Below are positions 1 through 7,992 of a DNA stretch of 64,000 bases, in pieces (the first letter of the stretch is position 1; every line of letters starts with the position of its first letter). The DNA comes from Clostridium sp. N3C (lineage in GTDB: Bacteria; Bacillota; Clostridia; Clostridiales; Clostridiaceae), in NCBI RefSeq assembly GCF_900095445.1, contig NZ_FMJL01000016.1, positions 1 to 64,000 of the forward strand. The letters run 5' to 3'. A model generated the notes under the pieces. That model was not told the DNA's origin, ran no database searches, and saw nothing but the letters and a program-made list of their open reading frames with translations. Both the position numbers and the translations under genes were made by a program.

Positions 1-114
1 AAACAGTTTCGTAAATTATAACATAATTTATCAGGTAAAGAAATACAGAACATAATCTTTATTAATAAGGGTCCACTTTTATGGGTTTTTATTCCTGTAA
101 TACCCCATAATTTT

Positions 115-143
115 TTGTAGAAAACTTAATCAATCAGTATAAT
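115..143 (+). promoter_or_regulatory. Predicted sigma-A promoter
   Basis: TTGTAG, a 17-base spacer, then a perfect TATAAT lie upstream of the DUF2161 gene. The predicted start of transcription is near 150, giving a leader of about 25 bases with an AAGGTG ribosome site. Seen in sequence; activity is inferred. Confidence 0.55.
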
Positions 144-175
144 ATAGTTAAGAATAAATAAAAAGGTGTGAAATA

Positions 176-847
176 ATGAAGGATGAAATAAAGGAGGAGG
201 ATTTATACCCTCCAGTGAAAGAATATTTCCAAGCTTTAGGCTACAAGGTTAATGGAGAGGTAAGAGGCTGTGATATTACAGCGCTAAAGGAAGAAGAACT
301 TATTATTATAGAGTTAAAGAAAAACCTCACAGTAAATCTATTAACTCAGGCAGTTATTAGACAGCGTACTGCGGATCTTGTTTATATAGCTATACCAAAG
401 CCTAAAAGATTTAAGATTAATGCTAAGTGGAAGGATACATTACATTTATTAAGGCGATTGGAACTAGGTTTAATTTTAGTGCATATAAAAGATGGATTAA
501 GTACTGTAGAAGTGGTCCAGGAGCCTGTACCTTTTGATAGAAATAAGAGCATACAGCTAAATAAGAAGAAAAGAAAACTCTTAATAAAGGAGATAGAAGG
601 AAGAAATATAGATTTAAATAAAGGAGGAAGCAGGGGTAAAAAATTGGTGACTGCTTATAGAGAAGCTGCTATATTAATAGCTTCCTGTTTAGACCTATAT
701 GGACCTTTATCTACAAAGGAGCTTAGGTCCCTTGGCAGTGATAATAAAAAGACAACTTCTATTTTAAATCAAAATTATTATGGTTGGTTTGAAAGGCTAG
801 AAAAGGGGGTATATAAGCTTACTGAAGAAGGTAAGAAGGATTTGTAG
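176..847 (+). CDS. DUF2161-family PD-(D/E)XK-like protein, C-terminus probably cut short
   Basis: This 223-residue protein matches the DUF2161 family, which is predicted to have a PD-(D/E)XK nuclease-like fold. The fold core is visible: GCDITAL near residue 31, then IIIELKKNL near residue 44, giving the D...ExK arrangement. A winged-helix-like tail follows (about 160-223). The ATG is preceded by AAGGTG. The open frame ends at TAG (845-847), but the same frame continues for 26 sense codons to a TAA at 926-928, and that extension (starting QYPELVKYY) resembles the end expected for the family. A late nonsense mutation is therefore likely. The biological role is unknown. Confidence 0.8.
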   Translation: MKDEIKEEDLYPPVKEYFQALGYKVNGEVRGCDITALKEEELIIIELKKNLTVNLLTQAVIRQRTADLVYIAIPKPKRFKINAKWKDTLHLLRRLELGLILVHIKDGLSTVEVVQEPVPFDRNKSIQLNKKKRKLLIKEIEGRNIDLNKGGSRGKKLVTAYREAAILIASCLDLYGPLSTKELRSLGSDNKKTTSILNQNYYGWFERLEKGVYKLTEEGKKDL

Positions 848-1032
848 CAATATCCCGAATTAGTAAAATACTATAAGGATAAAATAAAAAATAAAGTTAT
901 GGAAGCTGACAAGATAGCTAACCGTTAAATTTCATCTCAAAATAATAAATGTATAATTAACTTAAAATTTGAAACAATATAAATATAAATAACAAAGTAA
1001 CCGCCTGCTATAATAATGTGAGGTGATAACAA

Positions 1033-1170
1033 ATGAAGAAGTGGAAAACTATAATACTATTAACCCTATCTGTGCATATTATGCCCTTATTAGGATTGAA
1101 TATGCTTGAAAATGGAATGGACATAAAAGATACCTTTAGAATATATGTGACAAAACCATTGAAATTATAA
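1033..1170 (+). CDS. Small hydrophobic protein, 45 residues
   Basis: An ATG with a good GAGGTGAT ribosome site opens a 45-codon frame. The product starts MKKWKTIILLTL, has a hydrophobic stretch at about residues 5-23 and a short polar tail, so it could be a small membrane or secreted peptide. It is followed directly by a terminator hairpin. I do not recognise the family. Support comes from the ribosome site and the terminator only. Confidence 0.45.
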   Translation: MKKWKTIILLTLSVHIMPLLGLNMLENGMDIKDTFRIYVTKPLKL

Positions 1171-1199
1171 AAATCGAGCTTTTAATTTGCTCGATTTTC
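1171..1199. terminator. Bidirectional rho-independent terminator
   Basis: A 9-bp perfect stem (AAATCGAGC / GCTCGATTT) with a 9-base loop has T-runs on both strands. It sits between the small ORF and the convergent peptidase gene. Confidence 0.75.
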
Positions 1200-1204
1200 T
1201 AAAA

Positions 1205-2197
1205 TTAAAATTCTATAATTGATACCTTTTTTTCTGTTGCATTTAATTCAATAGTAGCTCCTATTGGTAAGGTGAACATTGGATGGGTATGGCAGCAATC
1301 GAAGTCTGCGATAAAAGGTAGTTTTTTATCTCCTAATACTTCTAACAATACTTCATAGGGCTTTCTACCAGTATTTAAATCATCAAACAACTCATGTTTT
1401 CCTAGAATTATTCCAGAAACCTTATCAAAGACTCCGTTTAATTTTAAAAGCGAAAAACTTCTTTCTATAGTGGCAATATTTTTTAAAGAATCTTCAATAA
1501 AAAGTATGTCTCCCTCTTTTATTTCCGGCATATACTTGCTGCCCCATATTCCCGCCATTGTATTTAAGTTTCCTCCTATAATTCTGCCTCTAGCAACACC
1601 ATCATAAACGGTTATCCAAGAATTTTCATGTTTTTCCTTACTTCTATCCTGTGTCTCCCAGTTAATATATTCATCTGTCCAATATTTAGGCATATCAAGG
1701 ACATGGGGAGTTTTTGTATCATCCATAGTAATTTCCTTAAAATATTTGTATGTATAGTCCACAAAGGGCGGCAGTTCTCCAAAAGATGCAACTAATGCAG
1801 GTCCATAATAGGTACTTATTCCAGTTTGTGCATATATAGCTAATAAAATTGCAGTAACATCAGAGTAACCTATGATTATTTTAGGATCTTTTTTGAAGGA
1901 CTCATAATCTATATAGGGAAGTATAGAATTTGAATTCATACCACCAATGGTAGACATAATACATCTAACCTTTGGATTTCTAATTAACTCATTTAATTCT
2001 TCTGCCCTTTCTTGAATGTTTCCAGATCTATAAAAATCATGTTTTCCTGTAAGGTTACCTTCTATAATTTTAAAACCCTTATCCTGAAGGTATTTTTTTG
2101 CTCTTTCAAACCTTTTAGGGCAGGAGCAGGTTATAGGAGATGATGGTGAAAAAATACCAATATTGTCTCCAATCTTTAATTTTGGCACATAGCTCAT
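1205..2197 (-). CDS. S66-family LD-carboxypeptidase / MccF-like peptidase
   Basis: A 330-residue serine peptidase of family S66, which includes murein LD-carboxypeptidases and the microcin C7 immunity protein MccF. The nucleophile is Ser112 in the IIGYSDVTAIL elbow. The catalytic Glu is likely in LFIEDSLKN (about 235) and the His in CHTHPMFTLPIG (about 304). The length and the long middle insertion fit the MccF branch better than the peptidoglycan-recycling branch. It is expected to be cytoplasmic and to cleave amide bonds in peptide antibiotics or murein peptides. AAAGGAG precedes the ATG. It appears monocistronic. No microcin genes are nearby, so the substrate is open. Confidence 0.85.
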   Translation of the reverse strand: MSYVPKLKIGDNIGIFSPSSPITCSCPKRFERAKKYLQDKGFKIIEGNLTGKHDFYRSGNIQERAEELNELIRNPKVRCIMSTIGGMNSNSILPYIDYESFKKDPKIIIGYSDVTAILLAIYAQTGISTYYGPALVASFGELPPFVDYTYKYFKEITMDDTKTPHVLDMPKYWTDEYINWETQDRSKEKHENSWITVYDGVARGRIIGGNLNTMAGIWGSKYMPEIKEGDILFIEDSLKNIATIERSFSLLKLNGVFDKVSGIILGKHELFDDLNTGRKPYEVLLEVLGDKKLPFIADFDCCHTHPMFTLPIGATIELNATEKKVSIIEF

Positions 2198-2334
2198 AGC
2201 AAAATCTCCTTTAGCTTAAGATCTTTTTCGCATAAAACTAACTTATTTTGACATTTATTCTTCTTTAGCTTAGGAGAATTATAACACAATATAAAAAAAA
2301 TGTCTCTTATTCTATAAAAGTAATAAAATAAATG

Positions 2335-2363
2335 TAGACAAGCAATATACCCTATGTTATAAT
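2335..2363 (+). promoter_or_regulatory. Promoter of the folT riboswitch transcript
   Basis: TAGACA, a 17-base spacer and TATAAT. The predicted start near 2370 places the THF aptamer about 28 bases into the transcript. Confidence 0.65.
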
Positions 2364-2397
2364 GTGGTTAAGTTAAAAGTAAATAGAAATGTAAGCT

Positions 2398-2502
2398 GTA
2401 GCAGAGCAGGTATTACGCGTTAAGTGTTAGAGGATGGGAGTATAGCCTCTAAACGAAAAACCTAAATTTAGGTTTGCGATGTAATATTTCATCCACTGTT
2501 AC
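2398..2502 (+). promoter_or_regulatory. Tetrahydrofolate (THF) riboswitch
   Basis: The conserved core of the folT-type THF aptamer is present. ACGCGTTAAGTGTTAG is at about 2415-2430, the GGATGGGAGT segment follows, and the closing CATCCACTG is near 2490. P1 forms between GTAGCAG (2398-2404) and CTGTTAC (2496-2502). The class is known to bind reduced folates and control folate transport, which fits the folT-like gene downstream. Identification is by recall of the consensus; a covariance search was not possible here. Confidence 0.85.
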
Positions 2503-2504
2503 GT

Positions 2505-2570
2505 TAAAAGGTCTTTCTTTCTTTTTAATGTAACAAGATAAAAGGAAGGAAAGACCTTTTATCTTGTTAC
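2505..2570 (+). other. Riboswitch expression platform with two competing hairpins
   Basis: Two long helices share bases and cannot coexist. Helix A pairs 2505-2524 with 2542-2561 (13 perfect pairs at the base, then wobbles). Helix B is a perfect 16-bp repeat, 2530-2545 with 2555-2570. Neither is followed by a clear T-run, and the folT ribosome site is more than 100 bases downstream. The switching mechanism is therefore not obvious. Confidence 0.6.
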
Positions 2571-2694
2571 TAAGTAAACTTAACATAGGAAAGGTCCATA
2601 AAACATGTTTTGCCACAGCAGAGTTTCTAGTTCTTATAACTTGGTCTTTTTATCAAAAATCAAAATTGAACTAAGATATTAAGGGGGTTTTTTT

Positions 2695-3477
2695 ATGGAC
2701 AAAAACAAACAAAAAGATTACATTAGAAAGGTTGTATTTACTGGAGTTATCATAGCTATGGCTCTAGCAGTAAGAACCTTTAGCCAGATGGTATACATAG
2801 GTGGGGTACCAGCTATGAGAATTGGTATATCTGGTATATTTTCTAAAATTCCAGCTTTGCTTTTTGGACCATTGTTTGGGGGAATAACTGGTGCCATAGT
2901 TGATGTTATAGGATTTCTTATGAAGCCTACAGGTGCCTACTTACCTTGGTACACTCTCACCGCTATTATGTCTGGTGTACTAATAGCTATACTATGGAAG
3001 AACATAAAGCGGTTTAATGCGGAAAGCTTTCAAAAGATATTTATAATCATATTTATCCTCATAGGAGTTATTGGACTAGTTAATCATATATGCTTTTTAT
3101 TCTACCAAGACTCCAATTGGGCTCAGTTTATTGGTTCCTTGAAAAATAAATATTTTGCTATATATGGCCTTGAAATTTTGTCAGTGGTAGGGATATTACT
3201 CTTCTTTATTGATTGGGCCATAAGAAAAAAGTTCAAAGTAGAATTTGTACATAAATATTCTCTAAAGCTACTAATTGCAGTAGGTATACCTGGTCTTATA
3301 GAGACTACTATTAATACCTTTATAATACTTGCTACTTGGGTAGGAGTTAATAAGCCAGGCTTTATAGTGTTCTGGATACCTAGATTTATTGAGCAGATAG
3401 GTCAGACCATACTACAGGCCTACACTATTCCATTTATCCTGTATGCTTATGAGAAATTTGCTGTAAAGAAAGATTAA
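2695..3477 (+). CDS. folT: Folate-specific ECF transporter S component
   Basis: An integral membrane substrate-binding (S) subunit of an energy-coupling-factor transporter. The N-terminal half carries the FolT signature: RIGISGIFSKIPALLFGPLF, then GAIVDVIGFLMKPTGAYLPW. The C-terminal helices (about 190-250) complete the S fold. Folate uptake is inferred from the family and from the THF riboswitch upstream. The protein works with EcfA/A'/T encoded elsewhere. At 260 residues it is longer than the usual 170-180. The excess, about residues 107-185, adds two hydrophobic segments between the canonical halves. AAGGGGG precedes the ATG. Confidence 0.85.
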   Translation: MDKNKQKDYIRKVVFTGVIIAMALAVRTFSQMVYIGGVPAMRIGISGIFSKIPALLFGPLFGGITGAIVDVIGFLMKPTGAYLPWYTLTAIMSGVLIAILWKNIKRFNAESFQKIFIIIFILIGVIGLVNHICFLFYQDSNWAQFIGSLKNKYFAIYGLEILSVVGILLFFIDWAIRKKFKVEFVHKYSLKLLIAVGIPGLIETTINTFIILATWVGVNKPGFIVFWIPRFIEQIGQTILQAYTIPFILYAYEKFAVKKD

Positions 3478-3484
3478 TAGTAAA

Positions 3485-3523
3485 TGCCGGTTTGTAGCCT
3501 TTCCATGCAAACCGGCAATTTTT
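3485..3523 (+). terminator. Rho-independent terminator after folT
   Basis: A perfect 10-bp GC-rich stem (TGCCGGTTTG / CAAACCGGCA) is followed by ATTTTT. Confidence 0.85.
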
Positions 3524-3677
3524 ATATCTTTTGGACTTGGAATTTGTCTGCTGCCTTTTCCTCGCTTTTTTAGCTTTTAAAGGTAGGATAGCACTTTTTC
3601 AAATATATTGCTTTGATTTAAAAAATGTTGATAAATAAGCGAAAGAATAGGACAAGCAATAGGGAGCATTTTTTATG

Positions 3678-3725
3678 TAAAAAAAGACTGTTGCATAACT
3701 AGCAAACTAGTTATTGTGCAACAGC
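3678..3725 (-). terminator. Terminator of the rnz-DUF4250 operon
   Basis: On the minus strand a long hairpin (CTGTTGCA... / ...TGCAACAG, with the CTAGTTA / TAACTAG inner stem) is followed by a run of seven T. Confidence 0.85.
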
Positions 3726-3758
3726 TCTCATTCTAACATGTATTTGTGGTAGATAATA

Positions 3759-3953
3759 TTATATGGCTACGAACTGATTGCTTTCCTTATTATAAGTATA
3801 TCCTACGGTCTTTAATTTATCTTCAATAACAGAAGGGTTTACATCCCAATCATCACATAGGCTATCTAAGGAAGAATAAAAATCTCTAAGCTTCATATTA
3901 ACCATACTTAGAAGCATATAAGGATCCATTGCTAAAATTCTTTCTAAATCCAT
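3759..3953 (-). CDS. DUF4250 domain-containing protein
   Basis: A 64-residue protein that matches DUF4250 along its whole length: DPYMLLSMVNMKLRDFYSSL, then SLCDDWDVNP and a terminal GYTYNKESNQF. This is a small family of Clostridia with no known function. It lies 16 bases behind rnz with its own AAAGGAG site, so the two genes are probably cotranscribed and end at the strong terminator just downstream. Confidence 0.85.
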   Translation of the reverse strand: MDLERILAMDPYMLLSMVNMKLRDFYSSLDSLCDDWDVNPSVIEDKLKTVGYTYNKESNQFVAI

Positions 3954-3969
3954 TCTATAAATACTCCTT

Positions 3970-4887
3970 TCAACTATTTTGAGGGAAGGTTAATTTTTTG
4001 GTTAGTCTATCTGAACCTATAACTGTATTACTAAAGATGCTGGAGGCATTTTCAATGTAGTCCTCTGGGTTAGATAGAGAAGGACTAAAGTGAGTGAGCC
4101 ATAGTTCTTTTACATTTGCATCCCTAGCTATAGTAGCAGCTTCGCTAAAGAGCATATGCTTATTTTTTATAGCCTTATCAATTTCATTATCCTCAGCATA
4201 CATACCTTCTGCAATAAGCAGGTCGCTATCCTTTACAAACTCTATCAGACCATCAAAGGGTCTTGTATCGGTAAAGTAGCTTAGCTTTAAACCTTGACGA
4301 CTTTCACCTAAAACCATATCTGGATGGTAGGTTATCCCGTCCTGTTCCACAGTTTCGCCCTTTTGAAGCTTACTCCATAGGGTTACAGGAATATTGTTTG
4401 CTCTAGCCTTGTTAGGATCAAATTTTCTTGCTCTTGCTACGTATATACTGTAACCAACACAGCTTACAGTATGATCTAGAGCTAGGCTATGTATAGATAA
4501 ATCATCTATACTTAAATTTATTCCGCCCTCTAAATTAGCTTCTATAAAGTTTATATCATAAGGAAGCTGAGGACACAAAACCCTAAGACCATTAAGAATC
4601 TTAAGAAAGCCCGGTGGTCCAATTATAGTTAAAGGCTCTTCTCGCTCTGAATTTGCTATGGTTAGCAGTAAACCAGGTAAACCTACCACATGATCTGCAT
4701 GGGCATGAGTAAAACAAATCACATCTATGGTTTTAAAGCCCCAGCCTAGAATTTTCATAGACACCTGGGTACCTTCGCCACAATCTATTAATATTTTTCT
4801 TCCATTATAGGATAGGAGTAGGGATGTAAGTCCCCGCTGAGGAACGGGTAAACTGCCTCCACAACCTAATAAGCAAAGATCTAACAT
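3970..4887 (-). CDS. rnz: Ribonuclease Z (tRNA 3'-processing endonuclease)
   Basis: A 305-residue metallo-beta-lactamase-fold hydrolase. The metal-binding motif is FTHAHADHVVGLPGLL (about residues 59-74), with further ligands in ALDHTVSCVGY and LWLTHFSPS. The N-terminal GGSLPVPQRGLTSLLL segment is typical of the RNase Z group. The expected role is zinc-dependent cleavage of tRNA precursors 3' of the discriminator base. The first motif has HAHADH rather than the more common HLHGDH, a variant I associate with clostridial members. A related hydrolase of the same fold remains possible. First gene of a two-gene operon with DUF4250. Confidence 0.8.
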   Translation of the reverse strand: MLDLCLLGCGGSLPVPQRGLTSLLLSYNGRKILIDCGEGTQVSMKILGWGFKTIDVICFTHAHADHVVGLPGLLLTIANSEREEPLTIIGPPGFLKILNGLRVLCPQLPYDINFIEANLEGGINLSIDDLSIHSLALDHTVSCVGYSIYVARARKFDPNKARANNIPVTLWSKLQKGETVEQDGITYHPDMVLGESRQGLKLSYFTDTRPFDGLIEFVKDSDLLIAEGMYAEDNEIDKAIKNKHMLFSEAATIARDANVKELWLTHFSPSLSNPEDYIENASSIFSNTVIGSDRLTKKLTFPQNS

Positions 4888-5058
4888 GTATATCAGTCCT
4901 TTTGTTTATTAACACTTGTAAATATTCTGAGAGTAGGAGGAATAATATTTTCATTCCGTTATATTATATCTAAAGTTAACCATAATTAAAATTAACTTTA
5001 AGCCAATATCTTATATTTTACAGTATATATTCTATCAAAATATATAAGGTTTAAGTCA

Positions 5059-5265
5059 CTAATCCTCTACATATTCAAAAAGATCTCCAGGCTGACATTT
5101 TAAAACCTTACATATGGCATTCATTGTTTCAAATCTTATACCCTTCATTTTTCCGTTTTTTAAATTAGATAAGTTCACATTGGTCATATTAACCTTCTCT
5201 GATAACTGGTTTAAGGATATTTTTCTGTCAGCCATTATTCTGTCCAATCTGACTACTATAGCCAT
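5059..5265 (-). CDS. Small Cro/CI-type HTH regulator (YozG-like)
   Basis: A 68-residue protein that is almost entirely one helix-turn-helix domain: ISLNQLSEKVNMTNVNLSNL (about 16-35), then GIRFETMNAICKVLKCQPGD. It resembles the YozG group, which is habitually encoded next to DUF2975 membrane proteins, as here. AGGAGG overlaps the stop codon of the upstream gene, so translation is probably coupled. It is likely a transcription factor controlling its own operon. Confidence 0.85.
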   Translation of the reverse strand: MAIVVRLDRIMADRKISLNQLSEKVNMTNVNLSNLKNGKMKGIRFETMNAICKVLKCQPGDLFEYVED

Positions 5266-5276
5266 ATTATGACCTC

Positions 5277-5888
5277 CTATGCAATCTGTTCAATTTCTTC
5301 TTGAAGGTAATTACCATATTTAAATACTTCCGATATAATGCCTAATAATACTGCCATCATAAATGCGAAAAAGTCCATTTGAGAGAATACTATAGTTGTA
5401 TTGCCGAAAGTTACAGCTTTTATAACATCTTCAACCAATGCTGGTACGCATGATAAAAGTAGTGTTAAAAGTGACATTATTCTTAAAGTTCTTATATTAT
5501 TTTTGCAGAAAGGCTTAAATATATTTTTTAATATAAGATAAGCAAAATAGAAGATTACAGCCATAAAAGGTCTTCTAATAAGAACAGCTATGCCAGCTGC
5601 TATATGGCATATTTTAACGTTAATATTTCCATTTGAATCTACATATGCCAGGTATTCATTATAATCCACAGGACCTTGATTTTCACCATCCATAAATAAG
5701 CAGTAATTTCCTTTATCTTTTCCATCATTAAGTATTTTAACCTCAAAGGCCTGAGAATTCTTGTTAGAAAGCTTTATAATATCTACTAATGAGGCCACAG
5801 AACTAGCTAACATTATTAATACTATTATTAATGTAATAATACCATCAGTTTTAACACCTTTCTTTAATTTATTAATTCTTTCTTCCAT
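5277..5888 (-). CDS. DUF2975 family membrane protein
   Basis: A 203-residue protein with four predicted membrane segments (about 16-40, 88-115, 128-150 and 165-190) and an extracytoplasmic loop after the first. This matches DUF2975, which pairs with a YozG-type HTH regulator; that regulator starts 11 bases downstream. The likely job is membrane sensing or partner regulation of the HTH protein, but this is inference from the pairing. Confidence 0.8.
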   Translation of the reverse strand: MEERINKLKKGVKTDGIITLIIVLIMLASSVASLVDIIKLSNKNSQAFEVKILNDGKDKGNYCLFMDGENQGPVDYNEYLAYVDSNGNINVKICHIAAGIAVLIRRPFMAVIFYFAYLILKNIFKPFCKNNIRTLRIMSLLTLLLSCVPALVEDVIKAVTFGNTTIVFSQMDFFAFMMAVLLGIISEVFKYGNYLQEEIEQIA

Positions 5889-6301
5889 CTCAATTGTCCT
5901 TCCTCTATACTGATAATTTCAAAGTTATATTAGCATGAAGAATTTACCTATGTCAATATAAATTTAAAGTAATACTTTAAATATTTATAGTTAAGATTAT
6001 AATTTTTAAAATATAGATTTAAGATTCAAAAGTCATTAGACTTTTATTAAAAACTATTGGACATGAAAGTCAGCGGGAGAAATGTAAATCGTTTTGCAAT
6101 GTTCAATAATGAGGGAGTTAACATTTTTCTGATGAATGTATATAAGGAATAGATTGGAGACCTAGTAGGATATCAATTTAAGAAGATTCTTTTAGAAATT
6201 CATCAGGTGATTATTATTTAAGAAGAACATTGAATACATTGAAAGATTAATGTTAAAATCCTTCCCTGTGCTCAATGTCCTCCCAGAACTCATTACATTT
6301 A
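5889..6301. other. Intergenic region without a convincing gene
   Basis: About 410 bases. A 29-codon plus-strand frame opens at 6064 but has no ribosome site and no family I recognise. A 7-bp inverted repeat (ACATTGA / TCAATGT, arms about 40 bases apart) lies just downstream of the CLC-F gene and might mark a weak terminator. Nothing else is supported. Confidence 0.4.
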
Positions 6302-7522
6302 TTAAAAGTTATTTAAAATCTTTTGCGAAGAATAGATTGACTTATTTCCGTTGAAAACGTAAGCTATGGATGAAACTACAAAGAAATGGGGTAGGTAATC
6401 AAATCCAAATATTTCTCCACCAATAAAAATAGGAGCAAGAATTGTATTGGTACCACTACCAAATAGAGCAACATAGCCAAGAGCTGCTACAAATTCAATT
6501 GGCAAGCCGAAAATTGGTGCTATAATAGCGCCCAGACTTGCACCTATAGAAAATAGGGGTGTTACCTCACCGCCCTGAAAACCAACGCTGAGGGTTAAAA
6601 TTGTAAGTATAAATTTAAGTATCCAGTCATATCCATAGACCTTACCATTAGAAAAAGCCGCTGTTATCAAATTTGATCCTAAACCAGAATATCTACCTTT
6701 ATGTAAAAGCAGAAATAAAACACTTAATATACAACCCATAATAAAAATCCTTAAAATAGGATTACTAATACTTTTACTGAAGAACTTTTTAGAAAAATTC
6801 AAAGCATAAGCAAATAGACCTCCAATAATACCAAAAAGAATACCTAAAAGGACAATTTTTAGAATTAAATATACATTTAGTTCTAATGAGCAATTTAAAT
6901 TTACAACAGACTTTTCAAGACCTAAGGCCAGTGATGTATAGTTGGCTACAAAAGCTGCTATTATACAAGGAAACAAAGCAGAATATTCAACTACACCAGC
7001 AGTAAGAAGCTCCATGGCGAAGAAGATGGCAGCTAGAGGGGTATGGAACAGTCCAGCAAAGCCTGCAGCCATACCAGTTATAAGTAGGATTTTAGATTTA
7101 TTATCCTTAAGACCTAATTTTCTTCCTACAGCGTGTCCAACAGTCCCTCCTATCTGAACAGCTACACCTTCACGGCCAGCACTACCCCCAAATAGATGGG
7201 TTATCCATGTACTAACCATAGCTAAAGGCACTAATCTCTTTGGTATAGTTTCTTTCTCATCAAATCCAGCTGAAAAAATTAGGGACATTCCTTTTATGCT
7301 ATTTTTGCCTATTTTAGAATAAGTAAAGGCTATAAGTATACCAGCTACTGGAAGAAAGGGGGTCAATAGAAAGACATGATTACTTCTTATATTGGTTACT
7401 TCTAATAAAACTTTACCAAAAACAGTTTCAATTGTGCCAACTATAAGTCCTATAATGATAGCAATAAGGCCTAATAAAAATACATCCTTATAATTGATTA
7501 AGATCTTTTTCAAGGTTAACAT
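6302..7522 (-). CDS. CLC-F type fluoride/proton antiporter
   Basis: A 406-residue CLC-family membrane transporter with about ten hydrophobic helices. The selectivity segment reads GGSAGREGVAVQIGG (about 110-124), the GREG-T/V form seen in fluoride-specific CLC-F proteins. The C-terminal VFNGNKSIYSSQ also fits this clade. Fluoride export is strongly supported by the fluoride riboswitch in the leader. I start it at ATG 7520-7522, eight bases after AAGGGAG, rather than at the upstream in-frame TTG. Controlled by transcription attenuation through the riboswitch-terminator pair. Monocistronic. Confidence 0.9.
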   Translation of the reverse strand: MLTLKKILINYKDVFLLGLIAIIIGLIVGTIETVFGKVLLEVTNIRSNHVFLLTPFLPVAGILIAFTYSKIGKNSIKGMSLIFSAGFDEKETIPKRLVPLAMVSTWITHLFGGSAGREGVAVQIGGTVGHAVGRKLGLKDNKSKILLITGMAAGFAGLFHTPLAAIFFAMELLTAGVVEYSALFPCIIAAFVANYTSLALGLEKSVVNLNCSLELNVYLILKIVLLGILFGIIGGLFAYALNFSKKFFSKSISNPILRIFIMGCILSVLFLLLHKGRYSGLGSNLITAAFSNGKVYGYDWILKFILTILTLSVGFQGGEVTPLFSIGASLGAIIAPIFGLPIEFVAALGYVALFGSGTNTILAPIFIGGEIFGFDYLPHFFVVSSIAYVFNGNKSIYSSQKILNNF

Positions 7523-7540
7523 TTTTGTTACTCCCTTCTT

Positions 7541-7590
7541 TTTCAAAAATAAAAAGCTAATAACCCTGTAAGAAAACAGAAGTCATTAGC
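7541..7590 (-). terminator. Riboswitch-controlled intrinsic terminator
   Basis: On the minus strand GCTAATGACTTCTGT pairs with ACAGGGTTATTAGC around a TTTCTT loop and is followed by TTTTTATTTTT. The 5' arm is the 3' part of the fluoride aptamer, so ligand binding and termination exclude each other. Confidence 0.8.
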
Positions 7591-7638
7591 GTTAAATGCG
7601 GTTTAGGTATAAACCAAGGGAGAACTTCATTCCCCTTG
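7578..7638 (-). promoter_or_regulatory. Fluoride riboswitch (crcB motif)
   Basis: On the minus strand the order GGGGAATGAAGTTCTCC, then AACCGC, then GCTAATGACTTCTG reproduces the conserved blocks of the crcB motif (GG.GATGG..TTCC, AACCGC, GCTGATG.C..CT). The class senses fluoride and switches on exporters. The adjacent CLC-F gene and the overlapping terminator make the assignment coherent. Confidence 0.88.
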
Positions 7639-7641
7639 ATG

Positions 7642-7670
7642 ATTGTAGCAAATAATGAAATTCAATTCAA
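7642..7670 (-). promoter_or_regulatory. Promoter of the fluoride riboswitch transcript
   Basis: TTGAAT, 17 bases, TACAAT on the minus strand. The predicted start lies directly in front of the aptamer. Confidence 0.7.
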
Positions 7671-7992
7671 CGATGGATATGCTTGAATACTTGTCCTATG
7701 AACTTATATTATATGATTAATGCAATCTTTTATGGACATTTCTTATTATTGATACAGATTATTTACTTCATTGTTATCAGATATTATACTTATGAAAATT
7801 AGAAATCATCTTATATTCTATTATTCTATGGTATCAAGATCATTATTAATAAACATTAAGTTTATTCGTATTAAAGTATCAAAATGTAGCATAAGTACTA
7901 AAAGAAGTGCCACGTTACTCATATTCTTTATAAATCCTCTCATTTCAACCTTTTTAAGAAAAGTGTCCATATTCAGTGCTTATGCATAAGAA
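7671..7992. other. Intergenic region, no supported gene
   Basis: A minus-strand frame of 49 codons (7821-7970, starting MDTFLKKVEMRGF, with a hydrophobic middle) lies behind the DUF1877 gene. It has no clear ribosome site and no recognised family. The 72-codon plus-strand frame at 7771-7989 also lacks a ribosome site. Neither is called. Confidence 0.35.

Noticed and set aside
845..847. Pyrrolysine at the TAG of the DUF2161 gene
   Set aside because: The family has no reason to carry pyrrolysine, the other interrupted genes have TAA, and no pyl genes are seen.
6064..6153. 29-codon ORF in the 5.9-6.3 kb gap
   Set aside because: No ribosome site and no recognisable product.
7771..7989. 72-codon plus-strand ORF
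   Set aside because: No ribosome site, no family, and composition typical of AT-rich intergenic DNA.
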